Positions 28,461-36,719 of a stretch of DNA of 64,000 nt are shown in pieces. A program made the translations under genes and the position numbers. This DNA is from Noviherbaspirillum aerium (lineage in GTDB: Bacteria > Pseudomonadota > Gammaproteobacteria > Burkholderiales > Burkholderiaceae_D). Location: NCBI RefSeq assembly GCF_008929045.1, contig NZ_VFAH01000023.1, positions 1 through 64,000 of the forward strand, written 5' to 3'. The number at the start of each line of letters is the position of its first letter. Position 1 is the stretch's first letter. Below the pieces are notes generated by a model. The model searched no databases. It was not told the origin of the DNA and was given only the letters and a program-made list of their open reading frames with translations.

Positions 28461-28621
28461 TCGCCATCCTTCAATGGGCCTTGCCACCGATATAACGCAT
28501 AATTGCTGCGCACGTGACATCAAGACAGTTTCAGGTAATGACGGATTTGCAGCAAGCAACAATTTTGTGTCACAGAACTGAAATTCCAGGGTCACCCGCA
28601 TTTCCGTAATGGACGAGAAGG

Positions 28622-28627
28622 TATAAT
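28622..28627 (+). promoter_or_regulatory. TATAAT overlapping the dnaB translation start region
   Basis: TATAAT at 28622-28627 overlaps the first ATG (28626) and ends 7 nt before the second ATG (28635). Either it is a -10 box giving a leaderless start at 28635, or GAGAAGG just before it is the ribosome site for 28626. Confidence 0.33.
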
Positions 28628-30020
28628 GCGCGCCATGAATACCCGCACTGACCCACAGCTGGATGCGCTCCGCATTCCCCCTCATTCCATCGAAGCAGAA
28701 CAGTCCGTCCTCGGCGGCCTCTTGCTCGACAATGCTGCCTGGGATCGTATCGCGGACTTTGTCAGTGAAGACGATTTCTATCGGTATGATCACCGCGTCA
28801 TCTTTCAGCATATCGTCAAACTGATCAACGGCTCGCGTCCGGCGGACGTGATTACCGTGTATGAAGCGCTGAGCAACAGCGGCAAGGCGGAAGAGGTCGG
28901 CGGGCTGACCTACCTCAACGCGCTGGCGCAGAACACCCCGTCGGCGGCCAACATCCGCCGATATGCCGAAATCGTTCGTGATCGCGGCGTGCTGCGCAAG
29001 CTGATCACGGTGTCGGATGAAATTTCCGGCCAAGCCTTCAATCCGCAGGGCAAGGAGGTCAAGCAGTTGCTTGATGAAGCCGAATCCAAGATCTTCGCCA
29101 TCGCGGAAGAGGGCGCGCGCGGCGCCCAGGGTTTTCTTGAAATTCAGCCGCTGCTGACCCAGGTCGTCGAGCGGATTGACGAACTGTACAACCGCGACAA
29201 CCAGAACGACATCACCGGCGTGCCGACTGGATTTGTCGATCTCGACCGCATGACATCGGGATTGCAGCCGGGCGACCTGATCATTGTCGCCGGACGTCCA
29301 TCGATGGGTAAAACCGCCTTTTCCATCAATATCGGTGAAAATGTCGCAATCGACAGCGGCTTGCCGGTGGCGGTGTTTTCCATGGAAATGGGCGGCGCCC
29401 AGCTGGCCATGCGTATGCTGGGTTCGGTAGGGCGTCTGGATCAGCACCGTCTGCGTACCGGACGGCTGAACGACGAGGACTGGCCGCGCCTGACGCATGC
29501 CATCCAGAAAATGAATGAAGTGCAGATCTACATTGATGAAACGCCCGCGCTGAGTTCCATCGAGCTGCGTGCGCGTTCGCGCCGGCTCGCACGCCAGTGC
29601 GGCAGGCTCGGCTTGATCATCATCGACTACCTGCAACTGATGTCGGCCAGCTCTCCCGGCGAAAACCGTGCGACCGAGATTTCCGAGATTTCCCGAAATC
29701 TCAAGGGATTGGCCAAGGAACTCAATTGCCCCGTCATTGCGCTGTCCCAGTTGAACCGCTCGCTCGAGCAGCGTCCGAACAAGCGTCCCGTGATGTCCGA
29801 CCTGCGCGAATCAGGCGCTATTGAACAGGATGCCGACGTCATTCTTTTCATCTACCGCGACCAGGTCTACAACCCCGATTCCCCGGACAAGGGCACAGCC
29901 GAAATCATTATCGGCAAGCAGCGTAACGGTCCTATCGGCAGCGTGCGACTGACCTTCCTCGGCGAGTACACGAAATTTGACAATTACACCGGCGGCAACG
30001 CGGTGTTCGACAACGAATAA
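28626..30020 (+). CDS. dnaB: Replicative DNA helicase DnaB
   Basis: DnaB is the hexameric helicase of the replication fork. The 464-residue product has the N-terminal collar domain (PPHSIEAEQSVLGGLLLDN), the linker, and the RecA-like motor with Walker A GRPSMGKTAFS, H2 LPVAVFSMEMGG, Walker B LIIIDYLQLM, and the DnaB motif ELNCPVIALSQLNRSLEQRP. It has no intein. Two starts are possible: ATG 28626 after GAGAAGG, or ATG 28635 (MNTRTDPQ), which resembles homologues better. Confidence 0.97.
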   Translation: MRAMNTRTDPQLDALRIPPHSIEAEQSVLGGLLLDNAAWDRIADFVSEDDFYRYDHRVIFQHIVKLINGSRPADVITVYEALSNSGKAEEVGGLTYLNALAQNTPSAANIRRYAEIVRDRGVLRKLITVSDEISGQAFNPQGKEVKQLLDEAESKIFAIAEEGARGAQGFLEIQPLLTQVVERIDELYNRDNQNDITGVPTGFVDLDRMTSGLQPGDLIIVAGRPSMGKTAFSINIGENVAIDSGLPVAVFSMEMGGAQLAMRMLGSVGRLDQHRLRTGRLNDEDWPRLTHAIQKMNEVQIYIDETPALSSIELRARSRRLARQCGRLGLIIIDYLQLMSASSPGENRATEISEISRNLKGLAKELNCPVIALSQLNRSLEQRPNKRPVMSDLRESGAIEQDADVILFIYRDQVYNPDSPDKGTAEIIIGKQRNGPIGSVRLTFLGEYTKFDNYTGGNAVFDNE

Positions 30021-30091
30021 ACGATTCCTGGCGGTGTTCTCGGGAAGATCGCCAACACCAATTCAACGATACGACTTTTGAGAGTGCGATT

Positions 30092-30718
30092 ATGTTTGGA
30101 CGTTTGATGCCCAACGAGGGCAAATTCTTTGATCTTTTCATCCAGCACGGCGAACTGTGCGTCAAGGGGGCCAAGGAAATGGTGGCGCTGATGACCAATT
30201 TCGATGATCTGGAAAACCGCGTGCATGCGATCGAGAGCGTGGAAAAACAGGCCGACAAGGTGACGCATCAAACACTGGATCTGCTCCACAAGACCTTCAT
30301 CACGCCGCTGGACCGTGACGATATCCACAAGCTGATTACCCGCATGGACGATATTCTCGACCTGCTGGAAGATGCCGGACAGACCATTTCCTTGTACGAC
30401 ATCAAGGCAATCACACCGGAAGCCAAGCGCCTCGCCGAGCTGTGCCTGGCCTGCACGGAAAAGGTCAAGGCTGCGGTCGGCTTGCTGCACAACATGGATA
30501 ACTCCACGCAGATACTCGGTATTTGCGAAGAAATCGATCGTCTTGAATCCGACGCCGATCATGTGATGCGAGCCGCCATGTCCAAGCTTTTCCGCGACGA
30601 GCCGGATGTGCGCAACCTCATCAAGCTGAAGGCAATCTACGAGATTCTGGAAACCGTGACCGACCGCTGTGAAGACGTGGCCAATATTATCGAAGGCATC
30701 ATTGTCGAGAACGCCTAA
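30092..30718 (+). CDS. DUF47/PhoU-like protein, Pit accessory
   Basis: This is a 208-residue all-helical protein of the DUF47 family, related to PhoU and almost always placed before a pit gene. It probably modulates or partners the phosphate transporter. Recognisable stretches are LFIQHGELCVKGAKEMVALM, THQTLDLLHKTFITPLDRDDIH (metal-site-like acidic and His residues) and LKAIYEILETVTDRCEDVANI. The start ATG is preceded by a GAG-type weak site. The gap to pit holds an 8-bp GC-rich hairpin. Confidence 0.88.
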   Translation: MFGRLMPNEGKFFDLFIQHGELCVKGAKEMVALMTNFDDLENRVHAIESVEKQADKVTHQTLDLLHKTFITPLDRDDIHKLITRMDDILDLLEDAGQTISLYDIKAITPEAKRLAELCLACTEKVKAAVGLLHNMDNSTQILGICEEIDRLESDADHVMRAAMSKLFRDEPDVRNLIKLKAIYEILETVTDRCEDVANIIEGIIVENA

Positions 30719-30737
30719 GTCGCATGGCAGCATAGGC

Positions 30738-30756
30738 GCGGTGCCTGCGGCACCGC
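30738..30756. repeat. GC-rich hairpin between the DUF47 gene and pit
   Basis: A perfect stem GCGGTGCC / GGCACCGC with a 3-nt loop and no T run. It lies inside the presumed operon, so it may be an RNA processing or stability element rather than a terminator. Confidence 0.6.
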
Positions 30757-30824
30757 CGAAAGGCATCTTCGCTGCGCGCTCCCGGCGGGCGCGAGGTCTT
30801 GTCACCGAATAATAAAAGAATTCA

Positions 30825-31832
30825 ATGAATACCCTTCAAATCAGTATCTACACGCTTGCCTTCCTGATTGCGCTGGCATTGCTGTTCGACTTCATGAATG
30901 GCTTCCATGACGCCGCCAATGCGATTGCCACCGTGGTTTCGACCGGTGTGCTGAAGCCCCAGCATGCAGTCGCAATGGCAGCCTTTTTCAACGTCGTTGC
31001 CATCTTCTTCTTCCAACTCAAGGTGGCTACCACCGTCGGCAAGGGCACGATCGAACCATCCGTGGTTGACCATTACGTCGTATTTGGCGCGCTGGTCGGA
31101 GCGATTTTCTGGAATGTGCTGACCTGGTATTACGGTATTCCCTCGTCTTCCTCCCACGCGCTGATCGGTGGACTGGTCGGCGCCGCGGTCGCCAAGGCGG
31201 GCACAAGCTCCCTGATCTCCTCGGGCCTGATCAAGACGATTTCCTTCATCGTCCTGTCGCCGCTGCTCGGGTTTGTATTCGGTTCCATCATGATGGTGCT
31301 CGTCTCATGGCTCTTTGTGCGGTCAACTCCGCAGCGCGTGGACAAATGGTTCCGTCGCATGCAGCTGGTATCGGCCTCGATGTACAGTCTCGGCCATGGC
31401 GGCAACGATGCCCAGAAAACCATGGGCATCATCTGGATGCTGCTCATCGCCGCCGGCTACTCGACCACAAGTGATGCGCTGCCGATGTGGGTGGTCCTCA
31501 GCTGCTACGGCGCCATTGGCCTTGGCACCCTGTTTGGTGGATGGCGCATCGTGAAAACCATGGGCCAGAAAATCACCAAGCTCAAGCCGGTCGGCGGCTT
31601 TTGCGCCGAAACCGGGGGGGCGATCACGCTTTTCCTCGCTACCGCGCTTGGCATTCCTGTTTCGACGACCCACACCATCACCGGTGCAATCGTCGGCGTA
31701 GGCTCCTCGCGCAAAATGTCGGCGGTTCGCTGGGGTGTCGCGGGCAATATCGTATGGGCCTGGGTCTTTACCATTCCGGCATCCGCCTTTGTCGCGGCGA
31801 TCGCCTGGTGGATCGGAACCAAGATTCTGTAA
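30825..31832 (+). CDS. pit: Low-affinity inorganic phosphate transporter (Pit family)
   Basis: This is a 335-residue inner-membrane phosphate (metal-phosphate/H+) symporter. The two PiT signatures are present: FDFMNGFHDAANAIATV near the N-terminus and MYSLGHGGNDAQKTMGI near the middle. About ten hydrophobic helices can be counted. It follows the DUF47 gene, its usual partner, by 106 nt, and a strong terminator stands 20 nt after its stop. Confidence 0.95.
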   Translation: MNTLQISIYTLAFLIALALLFDFMNGFHDAANAIATVVSTGVLKPQHAVAMAAFFNVVAIFFFQLKVATTVGKGTIEPSVVDHYVVFGALVGAIFWNVLTWYYGIPSSSSHALIGGLVGAAVAKAGTSSLISSGLIKTISFIVLSPLLGFVFGSIMMVLVSWLFVRSTPQRVDKWFRRMQLVSASMYSLGHGGNDAQKTMGIIWMLLIAAGYSTTSDALPMWVVLSCYGAIGLGTLFGGWRIVKTMGQKITKLKPVGGFCAETGGAITLFLATALGIPVSTTHTITGAIVGVGSSRKMSAVRWGVAGNIVWAWVFTIPASAFVAAIAWWIGTKIL

Positions 31833-31851
31833 TTTCCGTTTCCGTGAAAAC

Positions 31852-31880
31852 AAAAAAGCCTGCGAGACGCAGGCTTTTTT
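31852..31880. terminator. Bidirectional terminator between pit and phoH
   Basis: Stem GCCTGCG / CGCAGGC with loop AGA, flanked by AAAAAA and TTTTTT. It lies between the convergent pit and phoH stop codons and works for both. Confidence 0.93.
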
Positions 31881-31909
31881 GTTAATGCCGGAATGGCTTG
31901 GGATTGGTA

Positions 31910-33568
31910 TTAGAGCACATCGCTCGCATGATCGGCCAGCCGTGAGCGTTCGCCGCGCGCCAGCGTGACATGACCGCTGTGCGACCATCCCTTGAAGCGA
32001 TCGACCACGTAGGTGAGGCCGCTGGACCCCTCGGTCAGATAAGGCGTGTCGATCTGCGCGATATTGCCGAGGCAGATGATCTTGGTGCCCGGACCGGCAC
32101 GCGTGACGAGCGTCTTCATCTGCTTGGGCGTCAGATTCTGCGCTTCGTCGATGATCAGGAACTTGTTGACGAAAGTCCGGCCGCGCATGAAGTTGAGCGA
32201 CTTGATCTTGATGCGCGAGCGGATCAGGTCCTGCGTCGCCGCCCGGCCCCATTCACCGGCATCATTGTCGGACTTGTTCAGCACTTCGAGGTTGTCGTCG
32301 AACGCGCCCATCCAGGGCGACATCTTCTCTTCCTCGGTTCCCGGCAGGAAGCCGATGTCTTCGCCGACCGGCACCGTAACGCGGGTCACGATGATCTCGT
32401 TGTACAGCTTGGTCTCCAGGACTTGGGCGAGGCCCGCCGCCAGCGCGAGCAGGGTCTTGCCCGTGCCCGCCTGACCGAGCAAGGTCACGAAATCGCATTC
32501 CGGATTCATCAGCAGGTTCAGCGCAAAGTTTTGCTCGCGGTTGCGGGCGGTAACGCCCCAGACGCTGTTCTTGCCATGGCTGTAATCACGCAGGGTCTGC
32601 AGGACGGCAGTCTTGCCGTTGATCTGCCTGACCTGTCCGTAGAACGACGCCTCGCCATTGTTCGGTTCCAGGAAGACGAACTGGTTGACCAGCAGCGAAG
32701 GCACGACCGGGCCGGTGACACGATAGAAGGTATAGCCGGTGCCATGCTTGTTCTCTTGCCATGATTCCATTCCCTTGGCATGCTTGTTCCAGAAATCGTC
32801 CGGCAACTGCACCACGCCCGAATAGAGAAGATCGGTATCTTCCAGAACGTGATCGTTCAGATACTCTTCCGCCGGCAGGCCCATCGCGCGCGCCTTGATG
32901 CGCATGTTGATGTCTTTCGACACCAGCACCACCGGACGTCCGGGATGCTGCGCCTCAAGCGCGCGCACCACGCCCAGAATCTGATTGTCCGCCTTGCCCT
33001 GGGGCAGGCCTTCCGGCAGTTCGACATTCTGCAATGTGGTCTGGAAGAACAGGCGGCCCTTGGCATCCTTGTTGCCCAGCTTGGACAGGGGGATGCCCAG
33101 TTCTATCTCGTGTTCCGCGACTCCCGCAACCAGAGCATCCAGCGAACGGGAGACCTGGCGCGCATTGCGCGCGACCTCCGACATGCCTTTCTTGTGATTG
33201 TCCAGTTCCTCCAGCGTCATCATCGGCAGGTAGACATCGTGTTCCTCGAAGCGGAACAGCGAAGTCGGATCATGCATCAGCACGTTGGTATCGAGGACGA
33301 AGAGCTTGGTCACGCCCTGCTTGTCCGCCGTCTTGCCGGCGCCGGACTTGATCAGCGCCTCTACGGCCTTGGGCTTGGTGGCGCGGGTCTTTGCCGCAGG
33401 GGCTTTCTCGGTAGTCCGGGCACGTGCCTGAGGAATTTCTTCGATCGGTTGGGGTGTCGATTCAACCAGCGTCATCACAGGTTTTACCGATTTGCCTTTC
33501 TCTGCCTTCGGGTATTCCTGCGGGGAGAGCAATGTTCCTGGTTTGGTCGGTAATTTGGGCAGTGGCAT
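31910..33568 (-). CDS. PIN-domain PhoH-like ATPase
   Basis: This is a 552-residue two-domain protein. An N-terminal linker rich in K, T and A (to about residue 85) is followed by a PIN nuclease fold (KLFVLDTNVLMHDPTSL, MTLEELDNHKKG) and then a PhoH ATPase with Walker A LLGQAGTGKTLLAL and Walker B KFLIIDEAQNLTPKQ. Proteins of this PIN-PhoH (PhoH2/YlaK) type have been described as RNA helicase/RNases. A role linked to phosphate starvation is traditional from the name but not shown; the neighbouring pit gene is convergent, not co-transcribed. Confidence 0.9.
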   Translation of the reverse strand: MPLPKLPTKPGTLLSPQEYPKAEKGKSVKPVMTLVESTPQPIEEIPQARARTTEKAPAAKTRATKPKAVEALIKSGAGKTADKQGVTKLFVLDTNVLMHDPTSLFRFEEHDVYLPMMTLEELDNHKKGMSEVARNARQVSRSLDALVAGVAEHEIELGIPLSKLGNKDAKGRLFFQTTLQNVELPEGLPQGKADNQILGVVRALEAQHPGRPVVLVSKDINMRIKARAMGLPAEEYLNDHVLEDTDLLYSGVVQLPDDFWNKHAKGMESWQENKHGTGYTFYRVTGPVVPSLLVNQFVFLEPNNGEASFYGQVRQINGKTAVLQTLRDYSHGKNSVWGVTARNREQNFALNLLMNPECDFVTLLGQAGTGKTLLALAAGLAQVLETKLYNEIIVTRVTVPVGEDIGFLPGTEEEKMSPWMGAFDDNLEVLNKSDNDAGEWGRAATQDLIRSRIKIKSLNFMRGRTFVNKFLIIDEAQNLTPKQMKTLVTRAGPGTKIICLGNIAQIDTPYLTEGSSGLTYVVDRFKGWSHSGHVTLARGERSRLADHASDVL

Positions 33569-33679
33569 CAGGACCTCAGTCTAGAAAATGTTGAATTGAC
33601 GGCTTGTCGGAGGTTAAACAGCTGCTGCAAGCTTGTACTGCGGGGTGGGAAGAGAAGGGTAAGGAAACCGCGGAGCGAA

Positions 33680-33726
33680 AAGGCCGTTTGAGGGGGAGGC
33701 TGGATGCCTCTTCCACAAACGGCCTT
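33680..33726 (-). terminator. Hairpin between bcp and phoH
   Basis: An 11-bp perfect outer stem AAGGCCGTTTG / CAAACGGCCTT encloses a second GAGGC / GCCTC stem. On the minus strand it is followed by TTT, about 40 nt after the bcp stop. Confidence 0.72.
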
Positions 33727-33767
33727 CTGAGAAAAAAAGCTTTTAGATTCAATGTATTTTGTATTCT

Positions 33768-34244
33768 CTACGGAAGTGCCGTCACAAACTCGAGGACTTC
33801 GTCCACGTGCCCGGGCACCTTTACTCCACGCCATTCTTTCACCAACTTCCCGCTGCCGTCAATGATAAATGTCGTACGTTCAACTCCGCGTACCTGTTTA
33901 CCGTACATGTTTTTCATCTTCATGACATCGAACAAGTTGCAGACCTTTTCGTCCGGGTCGGAGATGAGTTCGAAGGGCAGGTCGAGCTTGGCCTTGAATC
34001 CCTCATGCGACCGGATGCTGTCCCTGCTGATGCCAAAGATTTCGGCATTGGCTGCCTGAAACTGCGGATACAGGTCACGGAAATGCAGGCTTTCGGTCGT
34101 GCAGCCCGGCGTATTGTCTTTGGGATAGAAATACACGACAACAGTCTTTCCCTGGTGTTCGGACAAGGTAAAGATCTTGTCGCCGGTCATGGGCGCGGAA
34201 AAATCGGGTACGTTCGAATTCAAAGCAAATGGGCTTTCAGCCAC
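33768..34244 (-). CDS. bcp: Peroxiredoxin of the BCP/PrxQ type
   Basis: This is a 158-residue thiol peroxidase that reduces hydrogen and organic peroxides. The peroxidatic Cys48 sits in YPKDNTPGCTTESLHF. E. coli BCP has a resolving Cys five residues later, but here that position is Leu. The only other Cys seen is in DEKVCNLF, so it is either a 1-Cys form or uses that residue. The WRGVKVPGHVDEVL end is typical. The ATG lies at the edge of a long intergenic region. Confidence 0.92.
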   Translation of the reverse strand: MAESPFALNSNVPDFSAPMTGDKIFTLSEHQGKTVVVYFYPKDNTPGCTTESLHFRDLYPQFQAANAEIFGISRDSIRSHEGFKAKLDLPFELISDPDEKVCNLFDVMKMKNMYGKQVRGVERTTFIIDGSGKLVKEWRGVKVPGHVDEVLEFVTALP

Positions 34245-34463
34245 GTTGGTCTCCTGATCCAGGTAGGTGGTCGCTGGTGGCGACGATTGAGCTTCAGCGT
34301 TGCCGCCGGTAGCAGGAACGCAATCCCGGATGTTAGCGAATTTTTATTCGGTTTGAAAAGGTTTGCACACGCTGCAATGGCGGCTACGCTAACGCACGGC
34401 GGAATTGCTCGGTCGTTTGAACAGGCCAAGTGTTTCACATCGCTGTTGTTGGGATAACTGCCT

Positions 34464-34616
34464 ATGACTGCTTATGACTGCCCGGGGTGCAGTGCGGAAA
34501 TGGCGGCGTATTTCCAGATTTCAAGTCCTATTGACAACGATTTTCAAGGCGATTTCCGACGGCTGATGGAGTCGATCCAAAGTCGCCTTGCGCGGGAACG
34601 GAAAAGTGAACGTTAG
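34464..34616 (+). CDS. Possible 50-residue protein with a CPGC motif
   Basis: An ATG at 34464 opens 50 codons to a TAG at 34614. The product contains TAYDCPGCSAEMAAYFQ near the start and a charged helix (LMESIQSRLARERKS) at the end. A weak GGGA precedes it. It lies in an otherwise empty gap between two minus-strand genes. The codons look plausible but there is no recognisable family; one CxxC pair is not a complete zinc ribbon. I keep it as a candidate only. Confidence 0.3.
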   Translation: MTAYDCPGCSAEMAAYFQISSPIDNDFQGDFRRLMESIQSRLARERKSER

Positions 34617-34681
34617 CAACATGCGTTCGAAATATAGCGGAGGCAAACTTGGTGAAATCATGCCGAGAAAAGGAAGGCACA

Positions 34682-34699
34682 GCAAGGCCGAGGCCTTGC
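34682..34699. repeat. Short perfect palindrome
   Basis: GCAAGGCC-GA-GGCCTTGC, about 80 bp beyond the stop of the minus-strand Mth938-like gene. It could help end that transcript, but no T run follows. Apart from this and the small candidate gene, 34245-34778 holds nothing I can recognise. Confidence 0.5.
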
Positions 34700-34778
34700 G
34701 CGCATTGTCAACCCGATATCGGTGTGATCCTGCTAATCATTTGTACAGCACATTCCAAACTCGCGCCGTTACTTTCTC

Positions 34779-35150
34779 CTACTCGAAGATGAGCGCCAGT
34801 GCTACCTTGCGTCCTTCGCCCATCAGGATATTGTATGTGCGGCAGGCAGCCGCATTATCCATGCACTCGACCCCGATCCGCCTTGAAGTCAGTGCGGCTA
34901 CCAGCCGGGGATGAATGAAGCGTTGCCGTTTGCCCGTGCCGAGAATGACGACATCGGGATGCACGGCATCGATCTGGGCAAAATCTTCCTGGGTCAGGGC
35001 ATCGAACGAGGCTGCGGCCCATTTCGCCGGAGGCACTTCGGGCAGAACGATCAGGTTGTAATCGAAACGTACCGCATTGATTTCTACGGCGTCATCGTCG
35101 TAGCGTGTGACGGTTTGATAATGCTGGGTAGGAGTGGTGTGAAGTTTCAT
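34779..35150 (-). CDS. Mth938-like domain protein (DUF498 family)
   Basis: This is a 123-residue protein of the Mth938/NDUFAF3-like fold. The family includes a mitochondrial complex I assembly factor; the bacterial role is not established. Recognisable parts are VRFDYNLIVLPE, HPDVVILGTGKRQRF and the C-terminal GVECMDNAAACRTYNILMGEGRKVA. It is complete and alone, divergent from alaA. Confidence 0.85.
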   Translation of the reverse strand: MKLHTTPTQHYQTVTRYDDDAVEINAVRFDYNLIVLPEVPPAKWAAASFDALTQEDFAQIDAVHPDVVILGTGKRQRFIHPRLVAALTSRRIGVECMDNAAACRTYNILMGEGRKVALALIFE

Positions 35151-35339
35151 GGCGCAATAGACAAGCGAAACGGCTTAAATTTCCGGCAATGCGGTGAAAA
35201 AACTTCGGGCATTGTAGCCTTTCGCCGCTGTCGGGCGTGCGTATGCATTGATAAAACGGGTTGCTTTGGGCAAAATGGACGTTTTTGGCGGTGCAGCATT
35301 GCATCCCAAGTCTTGCATTAACTACAAGGGATTGCTCGA

Positions 35340-36569
35340 GTGCGACCGATTCAGAAGTCCAGGAAACTGGCAGACGTCTGTTACGACATCCGTGGCCCTG
35401 TCTTGGAAAAAGCCAAGCAGATGGAAGAAGAGGGCCACAAGATCATCAAGCTCAATATCGGCAATCTGGCCGTGTTCGGCTTCGACGCGCCGGACGAGAT
35501 TGTCCATGACATGATCATCAACATGGGCAATGCCGCAGGCTATACCGATTCCAAGGGCATGTTCGCGCCGCGCAAGGCCATCATGCACTACACGCAGGAA
35601 AAGAAGATTTCCGGCGTAACGATCGAGGACATCTACATCGGCAATGGTGCATCGGAGCTGATCGTCATGGGCATGAACGCCCTGCTCAACAGCGGCGACG
35701 AAGTGCTGGTGCCTGCGCCGGACTATCCTTTGTGGACCGCGGCGGTCAGCCTGTCCGGCGGCAAGCCCGTGCACTATGTCTGCGACGAGCAGTCCGGCTG
35801 GCTGCCCGACATCGAGGACATCAAGAAAAAGATCACGCCCAATACCAAGGCGATTGTCGTCATCAATCCCAATAATCCGACCGGTGCCCTGTATCCGGTG
35901 GAAGTGCTGCAGCAGATTGTCGATGTCGCCCGCCAGCACCAGCTGATCGTGTTCGCCGATGAAATCTACGACAAGACGCTTTACGACGGCGAAACCCATA
36001 CATCGATCGCCTCGCTCGCCGACGACGTGCTGTTCATCACCCTTAACGGCCTGTCCAAGAATTACCGTTCCTGCGGCTATCGTGCCGGCTGGATGGTGGT
36101 CTCGGGCGAAAAGAAACCGGCCAGGGACTATATCGAGGGCCTGAACATGCTGGCGTCGATGCGCCTGTGCGCCAACGCGCCCGGCCAGTATGCGATCCAG
36201 ACGGCGCTCGGCGGCTACCAGAGCATCAATGACCTCGTCGGTCCGGGCGGGCGGCTGCTGAAGCAGCGCGACCTTGCGCACAAGCTGCTGACCGAGATTC
36301 CTGGCGTTACCTGCGTCAAGCCCAAGTCGGCGCTCTACATGTTCCCGAAGCTCGATCCGAAGATCTATCCGATCGACGACGATCAGAAATTCGCCTATGA
36401 ATTGCTGGCGGAGGAGAAGGTGCTGATCGTCCAGGGCACCGGCTTCAACTGGATCAGCCCCGATCACTTCCGTGTCGTGTTCCTGCCGAACTCCGACGAC
36501 CTGACGGAAGCGATCGGCCGCATTTCCCGCTTCCTTGAAGGCTATCGCCGCCGCCACGGTACCGCCTGA
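35340..36569 (+). CDS. alaA: Glutamate-pyruvate (alanine) aminotransferase, AlaA type
   Basis: This 409-residue class I aminotransferase makes alanine from pyruvate and glutamate. It aligns by eye with E. coli AlaA (YfbQ) throughout: KSRKLADVCYDIRGPVLEKA, NGASELIVMGMNALLNSGDE, VINPNNPTGALYP, FADEIYDKTLYDG, the PLP Lys in LNGLSKNYRSCGYRAGW, and RLCANAPGQYAIQTALGGYQS. The start is a GTG at 35340, preceded by AAGGG at about 9 nt. It precedes hom by 150 nt. Confidence 0.94.
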   Translation: MRPIQKSRKLADVCYDIRGPVLEKAKQMEEEGHKIIKLNIGNLAVFGFDAPDEIVHDMIINMGNAAGYTDSKGMFAPRKAIMHYTQEKKISGVTIEDIYIGNGASELIVMGMNALLNSGDEVLVPAPDYPLWTAAVSLSGGKPVHYVCDEQSGWLPDIEDIKKKITPNTKAIVVINPNNPTGALYPVEVLQQIVDVARQHQLIVFADEIYDKTLYDGETHTSIASLADDVLFITLNGLSKNYRSCGYRAGWMVVSGEKKPARDYIEGLNMLASMRLCANAPGQYAIQTALGGYQSINDLVGPGGRLLKQRDLAHKLLTEIPGVTCVKPKSALYMFPKLDPKIYPIDDDQKFAYELLAEEKVLIVQGTGFNWISPDHFRVVFLPNSDDLTEAIGRISRFLEGYRRRHGTA

Positions 36570-36719
36570 AGCGGATATGTTCGCCGGCCAGCGCCTGATA
36601 ATCCTCGCAGCATGGCCGGCATCGAATGAGGCGGACGCGCTGCGCCGCCTCAAACCTGGTAATCAGGGAGCTGTTGCAAGCCGGCTCCCGGTCCCGCAAT
36701 TCATCAAATATCAAACGCT

